A stretch of DNA of 64,000 nucleotides from Stomoxys calcitrans (taxonomy: Eukaryota > Arthropoda > Insecta > Diptera > Muscidae): positions 2,232,001-2,296,000 of the forward strand of contig NC_081552.1 in assembly GCF_963082655.1 (NCBI RefSeq), written 5' to 3'. The stretch's first letter is position 1; each line of letters opens with the position of its first letter. Under the pieces are notes generated by a model, which was given only the letters and a program-made list of their open reading frames with translations, had not been told where the DNA came from and made no database searches. Shown here piece by piece: positions 45,175 through 56,564 of this stretch. A program made the translations under genes and the position numbers.

Positions 45175-47275
45175 TGACAGCCAGCCAGGCAGAAACACCG
45201 TTGCTCAATGAAAAATCTTTTGAGCGTACGATCATGCTCTCACATTCTTTGCCAAATAGAAGGGCCACATAAGAAATATAAATAAACCAATCAATTTTTC
45301 GTGTAACAAGGCATCTTTCGAAGCAAGCGAAACATTTGTGGCAAACATTTTTTTTAGAGCCTTTCTTTACCATAGACGAAGTCGTTGAAGGTTTGCCATT
45401 AACGAAGTGACTTTTACGTCAAACAGTGTTGAATTCAAGACTAACGTTCAAACCTGGAAGGAAATGTTACACAGTTACTATAGAAATAGTACTTCCCCAA
45501 TAAAACAGATTTGCTTCTTCTAAAGATATTCCAAACGTTTTATTTGTTTGCGTGCATATCAACCGATTCGTAATCCTTATTCATTATGTTTAGCTAAAAC
45601 GTAAATTAGACTAAAAATCCTAGTTACCAGATTTTCTCTTTTTAAAAACTACATCCATCACTATGAAATAACGAAGGGTAATGTAATCCGATTCAAAAAC
45701 TGACCATGTGTTTGCGTGCGTGTGTAGTTACACGCCCCTAGACATCTCTGCATGTATACCAAAAGCGAAATTTGTTTCACAAGGTCCTTGGTCTTTTGAA
45801 TTCACAAGTGTCAATTTTCCATTGACTGCATTCGGGGCTCGTTTCAGGGTCGTCAAGTTGATTTCCTGGTAAGCGAAGTCCTTCAGAATTCAAGCCTTCG
45901 TTAATATGCATATAAGAGTGTACTTAGTGGATCTCTTTGTGCTCCTTAGTAATTGAAGTATAAAGGATGTTTGAGGGTTTCGATTTCAACAAGGGAACGT
46001 TTCAGTTCATTTGGGTTGACGACACTGCTTTCCTCTCCCATGTTTTCTTATTAAAGAAGAAATTTGTGATTATTATTGGCTTCAAATTTCTAAGGAAAGA
46101 CCAAAATAGCAAACGTAGCTGAGCACTTCTCGCCTTCAAAAATAGTTTTTGGCTCACAATTCGTTGGACATTAGTTTTGCTTTCGTTGTGCCTTAACACA
46201 GTTTATTTTCTCAGATAATATTAAGCAGGCCCCTAAGGCCGCATATAAAAAACATAAGCATTTGTTTTGATTTGCTTGGGCTTAGGGAAAATGCAGCCAA
46301 GAAAAGGAAAAGGCTGTGGCATAATACCCCAAGAAAAATAAACACTTTTTGAATTGCAATTCATTTGTGGGAGAAAGAGGGGAGAGGCAGAGGATTACGT
46401 GGGCTAATATATGTGCCGTCCCACAGTGACAATGTTTGGGGTCTACCCACTTTTACAAAGTCAAGGTGGCCTTTTTACTAAATTTACCTTGCGTGCCTAG
46501 AACTTCCGTTCTTCATTGATCCGTGTAGGTGCTGCGGCCGCCATCAGTTTTAGCTTCCACCCAGCAACCACATTATAGTGCAATAACCATTTCGTCTATG
46601 AGAGAGAGAGAGGAGATTATCTGGAATGATTTTCTGGTCCATAACAACAGCCCAGATAGTCCGTATATTAAGCGTAAATATCCCCTACTTACTCCTTCAT
46701 GCTCGGCTGAAAATGCATTAAGTCAAAAAGAGAACAACCAGAAATTGAAATAAAAATAAATAAAACGTAATGTTCGTCATAAAGACGCTAACAAATACTC
46801 AATTATGCACAAAAGCCGCATTCCCATGAGCAACAGGGTCATGCCACAGCTGTGGTAAACGGAGAGGGGGGTGGTGCAAAAGCCACATCGGAGTCTATGT
46901 GCATGGGTTTCTTCGAAAGTAAATGGAACTCACCCTCCCAATGCCAAAGTAGGCAGGCAAGCTGGCAGACGGGCATTCAGGCTATCACAACGTGGAGTGA
47001 CATGGAGCTAGGAACAAGTGAGCGCTAGCTTTTCCTTCGATAATAACAACAATAATAATAATTTTCTTTATGTTCAATGTCTGTGACTGGATTTGGATGG
47101 TTGGCAGTGATATGGCAAAAAAAAAAAAAAATCGAAGGTAGCTGTGTTTGGTGTAAGGCCTTTCTTCTTGGGGTTGCTTACAAAAAAGGGAAGGAAAGTC
47201 TTTTCAGAGAACAGAATTTTGTATTTGACATTGATTTTGTTTTTAAATTTGTCCTTAAAAAAAGGATTCTTAAAA
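45175..47275. other. Unique intergenic DNA
   Basis: No gene or element is recognised. There is a GAGAGAGAGA patch at 46600-46613, an AATAAT run near 47046-47060 and an A-run at 47118-47131. Confidence 0.5.
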
Positions 47276-47279
47276 AGTG

Positions 47280-49260
47280 CATAGATAGAGAAACTAGCTG
47301 GACGGGGCCCGCTCCACTGCGCCTTCTTTCACTTTCTTATTTTATCTGAGCCCTATACTATCACGTCGGGAAATAAGTCCTGTTTGGGGGTGCTGATACG
47401 GCCTTTCAGATTTGTTCTCTGCTCTCAAATACCCTTCATTTGAGTCCCATATTGTCATTATTGGTTTATATTCCATTTGGCTGGATTTGGAGGATATACC
47501 ACCCTAAATAAGGATATCAAATTTCTGTGTTTGAGTTATTATAAACAAACTAAATTTCGCTTAAATCGCCCCACCCATCTCCGAGATCTGGCGTTTTTGA
47601 AAATAGGGCAAGAGGAGGGTCCGCCCATTAAAGTTTGGATGTTAGATCCACTAAATTGGTGGTGGATTGGAGTAGCCAAACTCTTTGCCCGAAAGTGGAT
47701 GTCTGGGTCATACTCTACTCCCAAAAACCACATTAGTGTTACATATTGCCATAGTCGGTATGTATGTGTGGTTTAGGGGGAGTTTATGAGGTGAGGCGTC
47801 CCTGAAACACTTGACCATGAAACAGATACAGATTTGAGCCCCTTTTTACTATAATCCACAAATATGCCCACACACTTAGCCCTGAAAATATATCAGGATC
47901 GTGCTCTACTCTCAAATTTCATTTATTTGAGCCTGAATTGGCATTGGTTTGGGGGTAGATTAAGAGGTGAGATGATGCCCAAACACTTGGCCTTAAAATT
48001 GGATATCAAATTTGGTTTCTACTATCAAATACCAATTATATATTGCCTTGCCTATTATACATGGCCGGTTTGAAAGGAGTAGTTTAGGGGGCGGACGCTG
48101 AAGTAACATCAGCATCGTGCTAGAGCACGATTTTGTATGAGCCCCATAATGTCATGCATTTTGAAGGTAGCGATCAAGATATTCAGGGAAACGGGTCTCA
48201 TTCAGATCCACACAATTTTTTTTTGTATTGGTTATCTTCATTCAAAATCATATTTCAAAGCTACCAGTTGGGATACCACATTTTTAATGTGGTATCCTCC
48301 TGTGTCCATCGCAATGTTAGGGTAAACATTGTACTCTACTATCATAGACCTTTTATTGCCGTCCTATTCTATCCTGATCGGCCTTCATATATTATTTTTA
48401 ATTCCTTTTTTTTTGGGTTCATTTGAGTACAATATATTCTCGGTCATCCAACATGACAGTTTGACGTTGTTTTTATAGGGAGGAGAGGGTCCCCACCCCC
48501 CGACACTAAAACCCAAAAGACTATTTTTCTGAGTCCTTTATTGTCGCTATCTATATGTCCTACCAAACGTTAGGACGTGAGCCAGATACTTGAATCCTTA
48601 TATCAACATTAAATTCGAACTCTACTGTCATAGACCTTTCTTTTAATTGGCATATCAAACCGATCAAACTACCTACCTGTTGGGTATTTAGGGGTTTTAG
48701 TGGGTGGGCCGGTCCCGGACTCTGTCCCAAATGTGTAGACCAGATTCGTAGTCAACTCCCAAAGACCTTTCATTCGATATTCAATTTTTAACGTTGGCCA
48801 TTCATGCTTGTTTTGGGGGGTTTTGGGGTTGTCGAGGCCCCGAAGACACCTTGGACCAAATTCATATAACAGATGTGACACCCTCAGATACCAAGGAATA
48901 AATTTAAATGCCAGATTTGTACTCTACTTTTAAATACCTTTCATTTCATACCCATATTGTCCAAAGCGGTAAAAGTGTTCTGTTGGATGGTGTTTTTGGG
49001 GGTGGGGGACCTCCCCCACACTTAGGCTGACATTTTTTTTGCCAAGTTCGTATTTTACTCTTAAATACCTTTCATTTGATACCCATATTGTCCCAATCGG
49101 TAAACATGTCCGTTCGGGTTGGTTGGGATGGGGCGTCCCCCCAGTCTTTTTGACCCTAAAATTTTATATCAATTACATGTTTTCGGGAACCCATAATGTG
49201 GTACACAAAATTTCGTTTAAATCGGTGCACCCATCTCCGAGATCTGGAGTTTTTGAAAAT
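47280..49260 (+). repeat. Dispersed repeat, family E, long internally repetitive copy
   Basis: About ten irregularly spaced blocks resemble 'ctcaaatacctttcatttga' followed by 'cccatattgtc' and 'ggtaaa', for example near 47425, 47900, 48620, 48750, 48930 and 49055. The phrase 'cacccatctccgagatctgg' with 'gtttttgaaaat' occurs at 47570 and 49228. A second copy is at 5764. No terminal repeats, target duplication or coding region are visible, so the class is unknown; it may be another Helentron-like element with a decayed array. Confidence 0.62.
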
Positions 49261-49261
49261 T

Positions 49262-51295
49262 GTGATAAGCCCAAAGAAGCCAACATTTTTGTCCGATCTT
49301 AACAAAACTACAACCTTGGCACAGCTGTACCACATAAGAAAATTGCTTTCGGACAATTTTGACGGATATCGCCCAATATTTGAATGCTTTAAGGCCTCCT
49401 TTTAATTCATCCCTCTTTGATACTTCTTTACTGCCCTTGGCTATTTGTGTGGCCGTATCCAAGACCTTATCTGCAGTCATGGTCTTAGAGATGGAAAATG
49501 ATATTTATTTCCACTCTTACAACCAACAGCTGGTAGGAAATAAAATGTAAGGCAGCATTCGCAGCCACCATTACCACCGTCGACAAACATCATAACTGGA
49601 ACGTAAAGTTACTGCAAGATCTACAAAACTAAAGCCGCAAGCAATGTCAAAATAAAAAAAAGGAAACCGAACAGACAAAAAGAAATTCAAAAGTCAAGAC
49701 TCGAAGGATAATAAGCAAGAAATCAACGTTGATAAATCTTGCCTGCACTTGGTCATTGCCATAAGACCAAACAATTGGACTGTGAATCCGAAGGAATGGC
49801 AAAGAAAGGAAAGACAAAAACTTGGTGCAATACAAGGCAAGGAAATGGGGAGAAAGAGAAAAAAGTCAAAAGAAGTAATGAAAATTGATGCCAAAGCATA
49901 GCCAAGCATGGAAAATTGGTTTTCCACTTTCGAACACCATTTGTTAGGCGGCAAAACAGGCACAACTGCCACAAAGTGAGAGAGACATTGAGATGAATGT
50001 GTGCATGGGCAATTATTTGGGCAACAACATTCCACAGACAATTGTCGATGTTTGTGGAATCTTGAAGGCGGGTTTTGAAACGAAATCGAAACCGAAAAAC
50101 AGAAATAAATTCAAATTGGTTACGTAACATGTCCCAATGAGAAACTCCACCAAAGTTTAATTAGAGGCCAATACAGGCGGCCTACAAATTATTTATAAAA
50201 AGACACATTGAAATTGTAGCCATGTTACGCCTTCTGTCTGTGAAAAATTGCTCCCAGACATTTAAGGAATGAATTGCTTGCACTTTGTTTCACTTCAGTT
50301 CTTCTATGCTCAGGTTACTGCAATTCATCCTTTCGACAGAAAAAAAAAAAAAAAACAGTCGTTAGATGCACTGGAAATCTGTGATGATGAATCCCTTGTC
50401 GTATGTGGAGGTCCTTGACGAATTTTCACTTTGAAAGATTTACCACATGGTGTTTTTGTTTTTACGACCTCGTAATCACATACAACTTGAGTTTCATAAT
50501 ATCCCAGAGGACAATGTTTTCTGTATATTGTTTGTGTGAAATGTACCGCAGGACCAAAATGCCGCCAGCGGCTACGTGTGCTAGGCTAATCAAAATACTG
50601 CTTTGCATAAATAATGAGGCTACTTTCTCTCTTTCCAAAAGCTACTCTACCAAAACAACGAGAATGATTCCATGGCTTGGTTTTGGAGCTGAAAATAAAT
50701 TAAAATTCCTTTTTTATTTTCAATTCCACTCATTTCAACTGTTCGCAGCTGTAGCTTCATTCTGCTTGAAAAGCGCGGAAATCGAAAGTGGCAGCCCTTA
50801 TTCTGCTCTCCACACCATTTGCTAAAGCTCAACTAGGAGTTCCAGCTAATTGTATATCCAGTGCTTGGACTTAAGACAACAGTAAGTGAGTGAATGATGG
50901 TTGGCTAGCTGGCTAGCTACATGGCTGGCTGGAGCAGAAAACACTTGCTGCTGCCACTCCATTTTAATTGTAAAACGAAATGACGGTGCGAAATGTTGCT
51001 TGTTGTTACGTGTTGTACTTACTAAAGCGGCGACTTGTACTACCAGTACTCGTACCGAACCGCCAACATGCAGCATGTTCATGTCCTTTTCACAGATGCA
51101 TGTTATCATCACCACTACAACACCAACGCTCTGTTGCTTTCTCATACCGTAAGGTAATCAGAGTAACTAGGACGATCTACTAATTCATAGAACAACACCA
51201 TAGAACAACAAGGTGCACATAAAAATCCAAACAGAACACTGGGAGAAAAAATTTGCAAATTACTATTGAAAAATGTTTCAATGAACCACCCCATT
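49262..51295. other. Unique intergenic DNA
   Basis: No gene is supported. Open frames of 100-140 codons (for example 50403-50825) have no family motif. An A-run lies at 50340-50355. Confidence 0.5.
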
Positions 51296-51300
51296 TTAAC

Positions 51301-52880
51301 AATTTTTTATACCCACCACCGAAGGATGGGGGTATATTCATTTTGTCATTTCGTTTGCAACACATCGAAATATCCATTTCCGACCCTATCAAGTATATAT
51401 ATATTCTTGATCAGCGTAAAAATCTAAGACTATCTAGACATGTCCGTCCGCCTATCCGTCTGTCTGTTGAAATCACGCTACAGTCTTCACAAATAGAGAT
51501 ATTGAGCTGAAATTTTGCACAGAGTATTTTTTTGTCCATAAGCAGGTTAAGATCGAAGATAAGCTATATCGGACTATATCTTGATATAGCCCCCATATAG
51601 ACCGATCCTCCGATTTAGGATCTTCGGCCCATAAATGCCACAATTATTATTCGATTTTGCTGAAATTTGGGACAGTGACTTGTGTTAGACCCTTCGACAC
51701 CCTTAGTCAATTTGGCCCAGATCGGTCCAGATTTGGATATAGCTGCCATATAGACCGATCTCTCGACTTAAGGTCTTGGACTCACAAAATTTATTGTCCG
51801 AGTTAAGTTGTGTTAGGCTCTTCAACATATTTTTCAATTTACCCAGAGCGGACCAGATTTGGATATAGCTGCCATTAAAGACGCACTTATTGTCCTAAAT
51901 ATCAGCGAAATCGAAACCATAAATGAGCCAGTGTTCTGTTATGACTTGCAATAATTGTGCCAATTAGGGTCTGAATCATTCTATAACCTGATATAGCTCC
52001 CATAAAAACGATCTCCCGATTTGAGTTTTTGAGGCCTTTCAAGCCTCAATTTTTGTGCGATTTGGATGAAATTGAGCATGTAGTGTTTTGTTATGACTTT
52101 CACCAACTGTGTCGAGTACGGTCCAAAAAAGTGTATAACCTGATATAGCTCCCATATAAACCGATCTACCGATGTGACTTCTTGAGTCCTTACAAGCCGC
52201 AATTTTTGTCCGATTTGGCTGAAATTTTGCATGCGGTGTTCTGTTATCACTTCCATATAAACCGGTCTCTCGATCATCCTTGCTCGGCTCCTAGAAGCTT
52301 TAATTTTTATACCCACCACCGAAGGATGGGGTTATATTAATTTTGTCATTCCGTTTGCAACACATCGAAATATCCACTTTCGACGATCTAGACATGTCCG
52401 TCCGTCTGTCTGTTGAAATCACGCTACAGTCTTCAAAAATAGAGATATTGAGCTGAAATTTTGCACAGAGTATTTTTTTTGTCCATAAGCAGGTTAAGTT
52501 CGAAGATGTCCTATATCGGACTATATCTTGATATAGCCCCCATATAGACCGATCCTCCGATTTAGGGTCTTAGGCCCATAAAAGCCACATTTATTATCCG
52601 ATTTTGCTGAAATTTGGGACAGTTACTTGTGTTAGACCCTTCGACATCCTTCGTCAATTTGGCCCAGATCGGTCCAGATTTGGATAAAGCTGCCATATAG
52701 ACCGATCCTCCGATTTAAGGTCTTAGGCCCACAAAAGCCACATTTATTCTCCGATGTCGTCTTAATTTGGGACAGTGAGTTAGGTTAAGGCCCTTGACAT
52801 ACTTCTGCAATATGGCACAGATCGGTCCAGATTTGGATATAGCTGCCATATAGACCGATCTCTCGATTTAATGTCTGTTT
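51301..52880 (-). mobile_element. Family B composite, reverse orientation, two 3' ends in tandem
   Basis: A B 3' end ('ataccCaccaccgaaggat' as seen on plus) is at 51310, followed by a (GTCY) tract (51440-51468), the TA core and units. At about 51970-52305 the units become C-like and run straight into a second B 3' end at 52311. No 5' hairpin separates them. The block 51768-52700 is nearly repeated at 54878-55790. Confidence 0.8.
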
Positions 52881-53660
52881 GGGGCGGTCCTGGACCATAT
52901 TTGGGAGCAGCTCACTGTTTCAAATTTCATCAAAATCGTAGAATAAATGCGCCTTTTATGGCGTATTCGTCTTAATTCGCAACATCTGTTCCGAAAACCT
53001 CATTTTTCCAAATTCCAGCAAAGTTGGGTAAAAAATTCGCTTGTTATAAGCCTAAGACCCAAAATTGGCAGTTCGATCTATATGACAGCTATATCCAAAT
53101 ATGTTCCGATCTGGACCATTTTTGGTTCGGATATCGGCGGGCCTAATAAAACTCACTGTTCTGAGTTTCAGCAAAATCGGGTAATAAATGCGTCTGTTAT
53201 AGGCTTAAGACCCAACATCGGCATATCGGTCTTTATGGCAGCTATATGCAAACATGGTCCGATATACATCATACTCGGGTCGGATGTCGAGGCCTTTATC
53301 GCAAATCACTTTTTTAAATTTCAGCAAAGAGCTAAATATTGGTCTCTATAGCAGCTATATTTCAATATAGTCCAATTTGGACCAAATTCAGGACAGATGT
53401 TGGAAGTCTTAGTACAACTCACTGTTCCAAATTTCAGCAAAGTCGGGTAATAAATGGGCCTTTTAAAGGCCTAAGGCCCAACATCGGCAGATCAGTCTAT
53501 ATGGCAGCTATAACCAAATATAGACCATTTAAAAACATGAACTGCGTATAGAAGAAATACGAGTCTGTGGAAAATTTCAATCCAATATCTCAATTTTTAA
53601 AGACTGTAGCGTGATTACAACTCACCGACACACGGATAGGCAGACGGACACGGATAGGCA
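52881..53660 (+). mobile_element. Family B units in forward orientation
   Basis: Here the unit reads 'gatctatatgacagctatat', 'cagcaaaatcgggtaataaa' and so on, opposite to the preceding 1.6 kb. The switch at about 52880 is an inversion junction or the meeting point of two insertions. A GACGGACACGG remnant of the (GACR) tract precedes the palindrome at 53663. Confidence 0.75.
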
Positions 53661-53662
53661 GA

Positions 53663-53703
53663 CCACTGATGAATCATCAAATAATCTGATGATTCATCAG
53701 TGG
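53663..53703. repeat. Perfect hairpin, 17-bp arms and 7-base loop
   Basis: CCACTGATGAATCATCA at 53663-53679 is the exact complement of 53687-53703, with loop AATAATC. It lies at the end of a forward B element, where the sequence passes into a LINE fragment. Confidence 0.97.
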
Positions 53704-53704
53704 T

Positions 53705-53935
53705 GGAGCTGGACGATATTTGGCATTGAGTGTTTTGTTACCAATCTTAAATGGAAGTGTCACATTTAGCAGCGTACTGAGATGGGCAGTAGTCTAGAAA
53801 TGGGACCTGAATCCGAGGATAGTCCACTTGCTCTACAGTGCCGCGATTAGTCCATTACTTAATGACGCCTCACTAGTTTGGTGGTCTGCAATGGAGAAAA
53901 AGTGCAAGGTAAGCTAAATACAACAGGTGGAGCGG
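53705..53935 (+). pseudogene. Non-LTR reverse transcriptase C-terminal fragment
   Basis: The frame from about 53810 reads LNPRIVHLLYSAAISPLL followed by SLVWWSAMEKKC and a stop. This is the 'thumb' segment after reverse transcriptase in R1/jockey-type elements (consensus-like PRIVHWLYTAVVRPIL and VVWWxAL). Upstream KWKCHI, in another frame, fits the preceding segment. It is a small, dead piece between B elements. Confidence 0.72.
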
Positions 53936-53939
53936 ATTA

Positions 53940-54530
53940 ACATCCTTACCTTTTTTCGACCTAATCTACCGTCGAAAAGAAATTTTAAGTCAATTTAGCC
54001 ATGCCCGTCCGTCCGTCCGTTTGACTGTCGGTCCGTCCGTTTGTGGAAATCACGTTAGCGGTCGAACGAGTAAAGCTAGCCGCATGAAATTTTGCAGAGA
54101 TACTCCCAATTGCATTTTTGACATCTTGATCCCCTTGAAGCCGCAATTGTTATCCGAATTGGCTGAAATTTCACATAGTACTCTGTAATGACTTCCAACA
54201 ATCGAAGGCAATGATACAAATCCGTCTACAATCTGAAAAAGCTCTCATTTAAGCCTATTTCCCAATTTGACTTTCTGAACTTCTACAAACCTCAATATTT
54301 CTCTGAAATTTTTGCGTGTAGTATTTGATATGACTTCCAACATTCATGGTAATTATTACCAAAATCGGTCTAGAACCATATAAACCGATCTCCCGATTAG
54401 ACCTCTACGGCACTAGAATCTTGAGAAGATTGCTGAGAACATTTTTTGTTTGATTTTTCAAGTTATAAAAGATTTCCAACTTTCGATAAGCCAATTTCTC
54501 CCCCAAGATATGACCTAATATGATGGGAAA
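53940..54530 (-). mobile_element. Diverged family A/C-like element, reverse orientation
   Basis: On plus it shows a (GTCY) tract (54005-54050), 'gagtaaagctagccgcatg', 'aaattttgcagagatact' and units with 'gccgcaattgttatccg' and 'cttccaacaatcg'. These are family A/C phrases in reverse. No clean ends are seen. Confidence 0.65.
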
Positions 54531-54534
54531 ATTT

Positions 54535-56560
54535 TGTATAACCACCACCGATATGCAACCCATCGAAATATCCACTTCCGACCCGATAAAAAGTTTTCTT
54601 CATCGTTGTAAAAATCTAAGCCATGTCCGTCGGATCGTCCGTCAGTCTGTCTGTTGAAATCACGCTACACTCTTAAAAAATGAAGATATTGAACTGGAAC
54701 TTTGCACAGGTTCTTTCTTTGTCCACAGGCAGGTTAATATAGACCAATCTGCCTATTTAAGGTTTGAGGCCCATATATTGCTGAAATTTTATACAGTTGT
54801 TAGGCCACTCGGTATCTTTTCTCAGTTGGCCCAGCTTAGTCTAGATTTGGATATAGCTGCCATATAGACCGATCTCTCGATTTAAGGTCTTGGGCTCATA
54901 AAATTTATTGTCCGATTTAAGTTGTGTTCGGCTCTTCAACATATTTTTCAATTTACCCAGAGCGGTCCAGGTTTGGATATAGCTGCCATTAAAGACGCAC
55001 TTATTGTCCTAAATATCAGCGAAATCGGACCATAAATGAGCCAGTGTTCTGTTATGACTTGCAATAATTGTGCCAATTAGGGTCTGAATCATTCTATAAC
55101 CTGATATAGCTCCCATAAAACCGATCTCCCGATTTGAGTTCTTGAGGCCTTACAAGTCTCAATTTTTGTCCGATTTGGATGAAATTGAGCATGTAGTGTT
55201 TTGTTATGACTTTCAACAACTGTGTCGAGTGCGGTCCAAAAAAGTGTATAACCTGATATAGCTCCCATATAAACCGACCTACCGATGTGACTTCTTGAGC
55301 AATTTTTGTCCGATTTGGCTGAAATTTTGCATGCGGTGTTCTGTTATCACTTCCATATAAACCGGTCTCTCGATCATCCTTGCTCGGCTCCTAGAAGCTT
55401 TAATTTTTATACCCACCACCGAAGGATGGGGTTATATTCATTTGTCATTCCGTTTGCAACACATCGAAATATCCACTTTCGACGATCTAGACATGTCCGT
55501 CCGTCTGTCTGTTGAAATCATGCTACAGTCTTTAAAAATAGAGATATTGAGCTGAAATTTTGCACAGAGTATTTTTTTGTCCATAAGCAGGTTAAGTTCG
55601 AAGATGAGCTATATCGGACTATATCTTGATATAGCCCCCATATAGACCGATCCTCCGATTTAAGGTCTTTGGCCCCTAAAAGCCACATTTATTATCCGAT
55701 TTTGCTGAAATTTGGGACAGTGACTTGTGTTAGGCCCTTCGACATCCTTCGTTAATTTGGCCTAGATCAGTCCAGATTTGGATATAGCTGCCATATAGAC
55801 CGATCCTCCGATTTAGGGTCGTAGGCCCATAAAAACTACATTTATCATCCAATGTTGCTGAAATTTGGGACAGTGAGTTACGTTAGGCTCCTCGACATCC
55901 TTCGTCAATTTGGCTCAGATCAGTCCAGATTTGGATATAGCTGTCATATAGACCGATCCTCCGATTGAGGGTCTTAGGCCCATACAAGGCGCATTCATTG
56001 TCCGATGTCGCCGAAATTTGAGACATTGAGTAAGGTTAAATCCCTTGACATAGTTCTACAGTATGGCACATATCGGTCAAGATTTGCATATAGCTGCCAT
56101 ATAGACCGATCTCTCGGATTTAGGTTTTGGGGCCAGAAAAAGCGCATTTATTGTCCGATGTCGCCGCATTTTGGGACAGTGAGTTGTGTTGGGCCCTTCG
56201 ACATCCTATTTCAATTTCATCTCAGATCGATCAAGATTTGGATATAGCTGCCATATAGACCGATATCTCGATTTAAAGTCTTGGTCCCAAAAAAGACGCA
56301 TTTATAATCCGATTTTACTGAAATTTGACACATTGACTTATGTTAGGCTTTTCGACATCCATGTTGTATATGGTACAGATCGGTTTATTTTTAGATATAG
56401 CTACTAAAAGGCCCAATATTTTGTTATACATAATTGAACATTGACTTGTACTTATTAGTATTTGGTCCAAATCAGATCATATTTCGATACAACTGCTATG
56501 GGACAAAAGGTATGCAAATTTAACTGGATTTTGATGAAAGGTGTACATTCAGATATATTA
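54535..56560 (-). mobile_element. Family B composite, reverse orientation, duplicate of 51.7-52.7 kb
   Basis: It starts with a decayed B 3' end (54538), has a second, clean 3' end at 55411, and continues through B units to 56545 without reaching a 5' hairpin. The part 54878-55790 repeats 51768-52700, including the C-like-to-3'-end junction. Offsets measured at two landmarks are 3,114 and 3,100. Confidence 0.8.
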
Positions 56561-56564
56561 AAGG

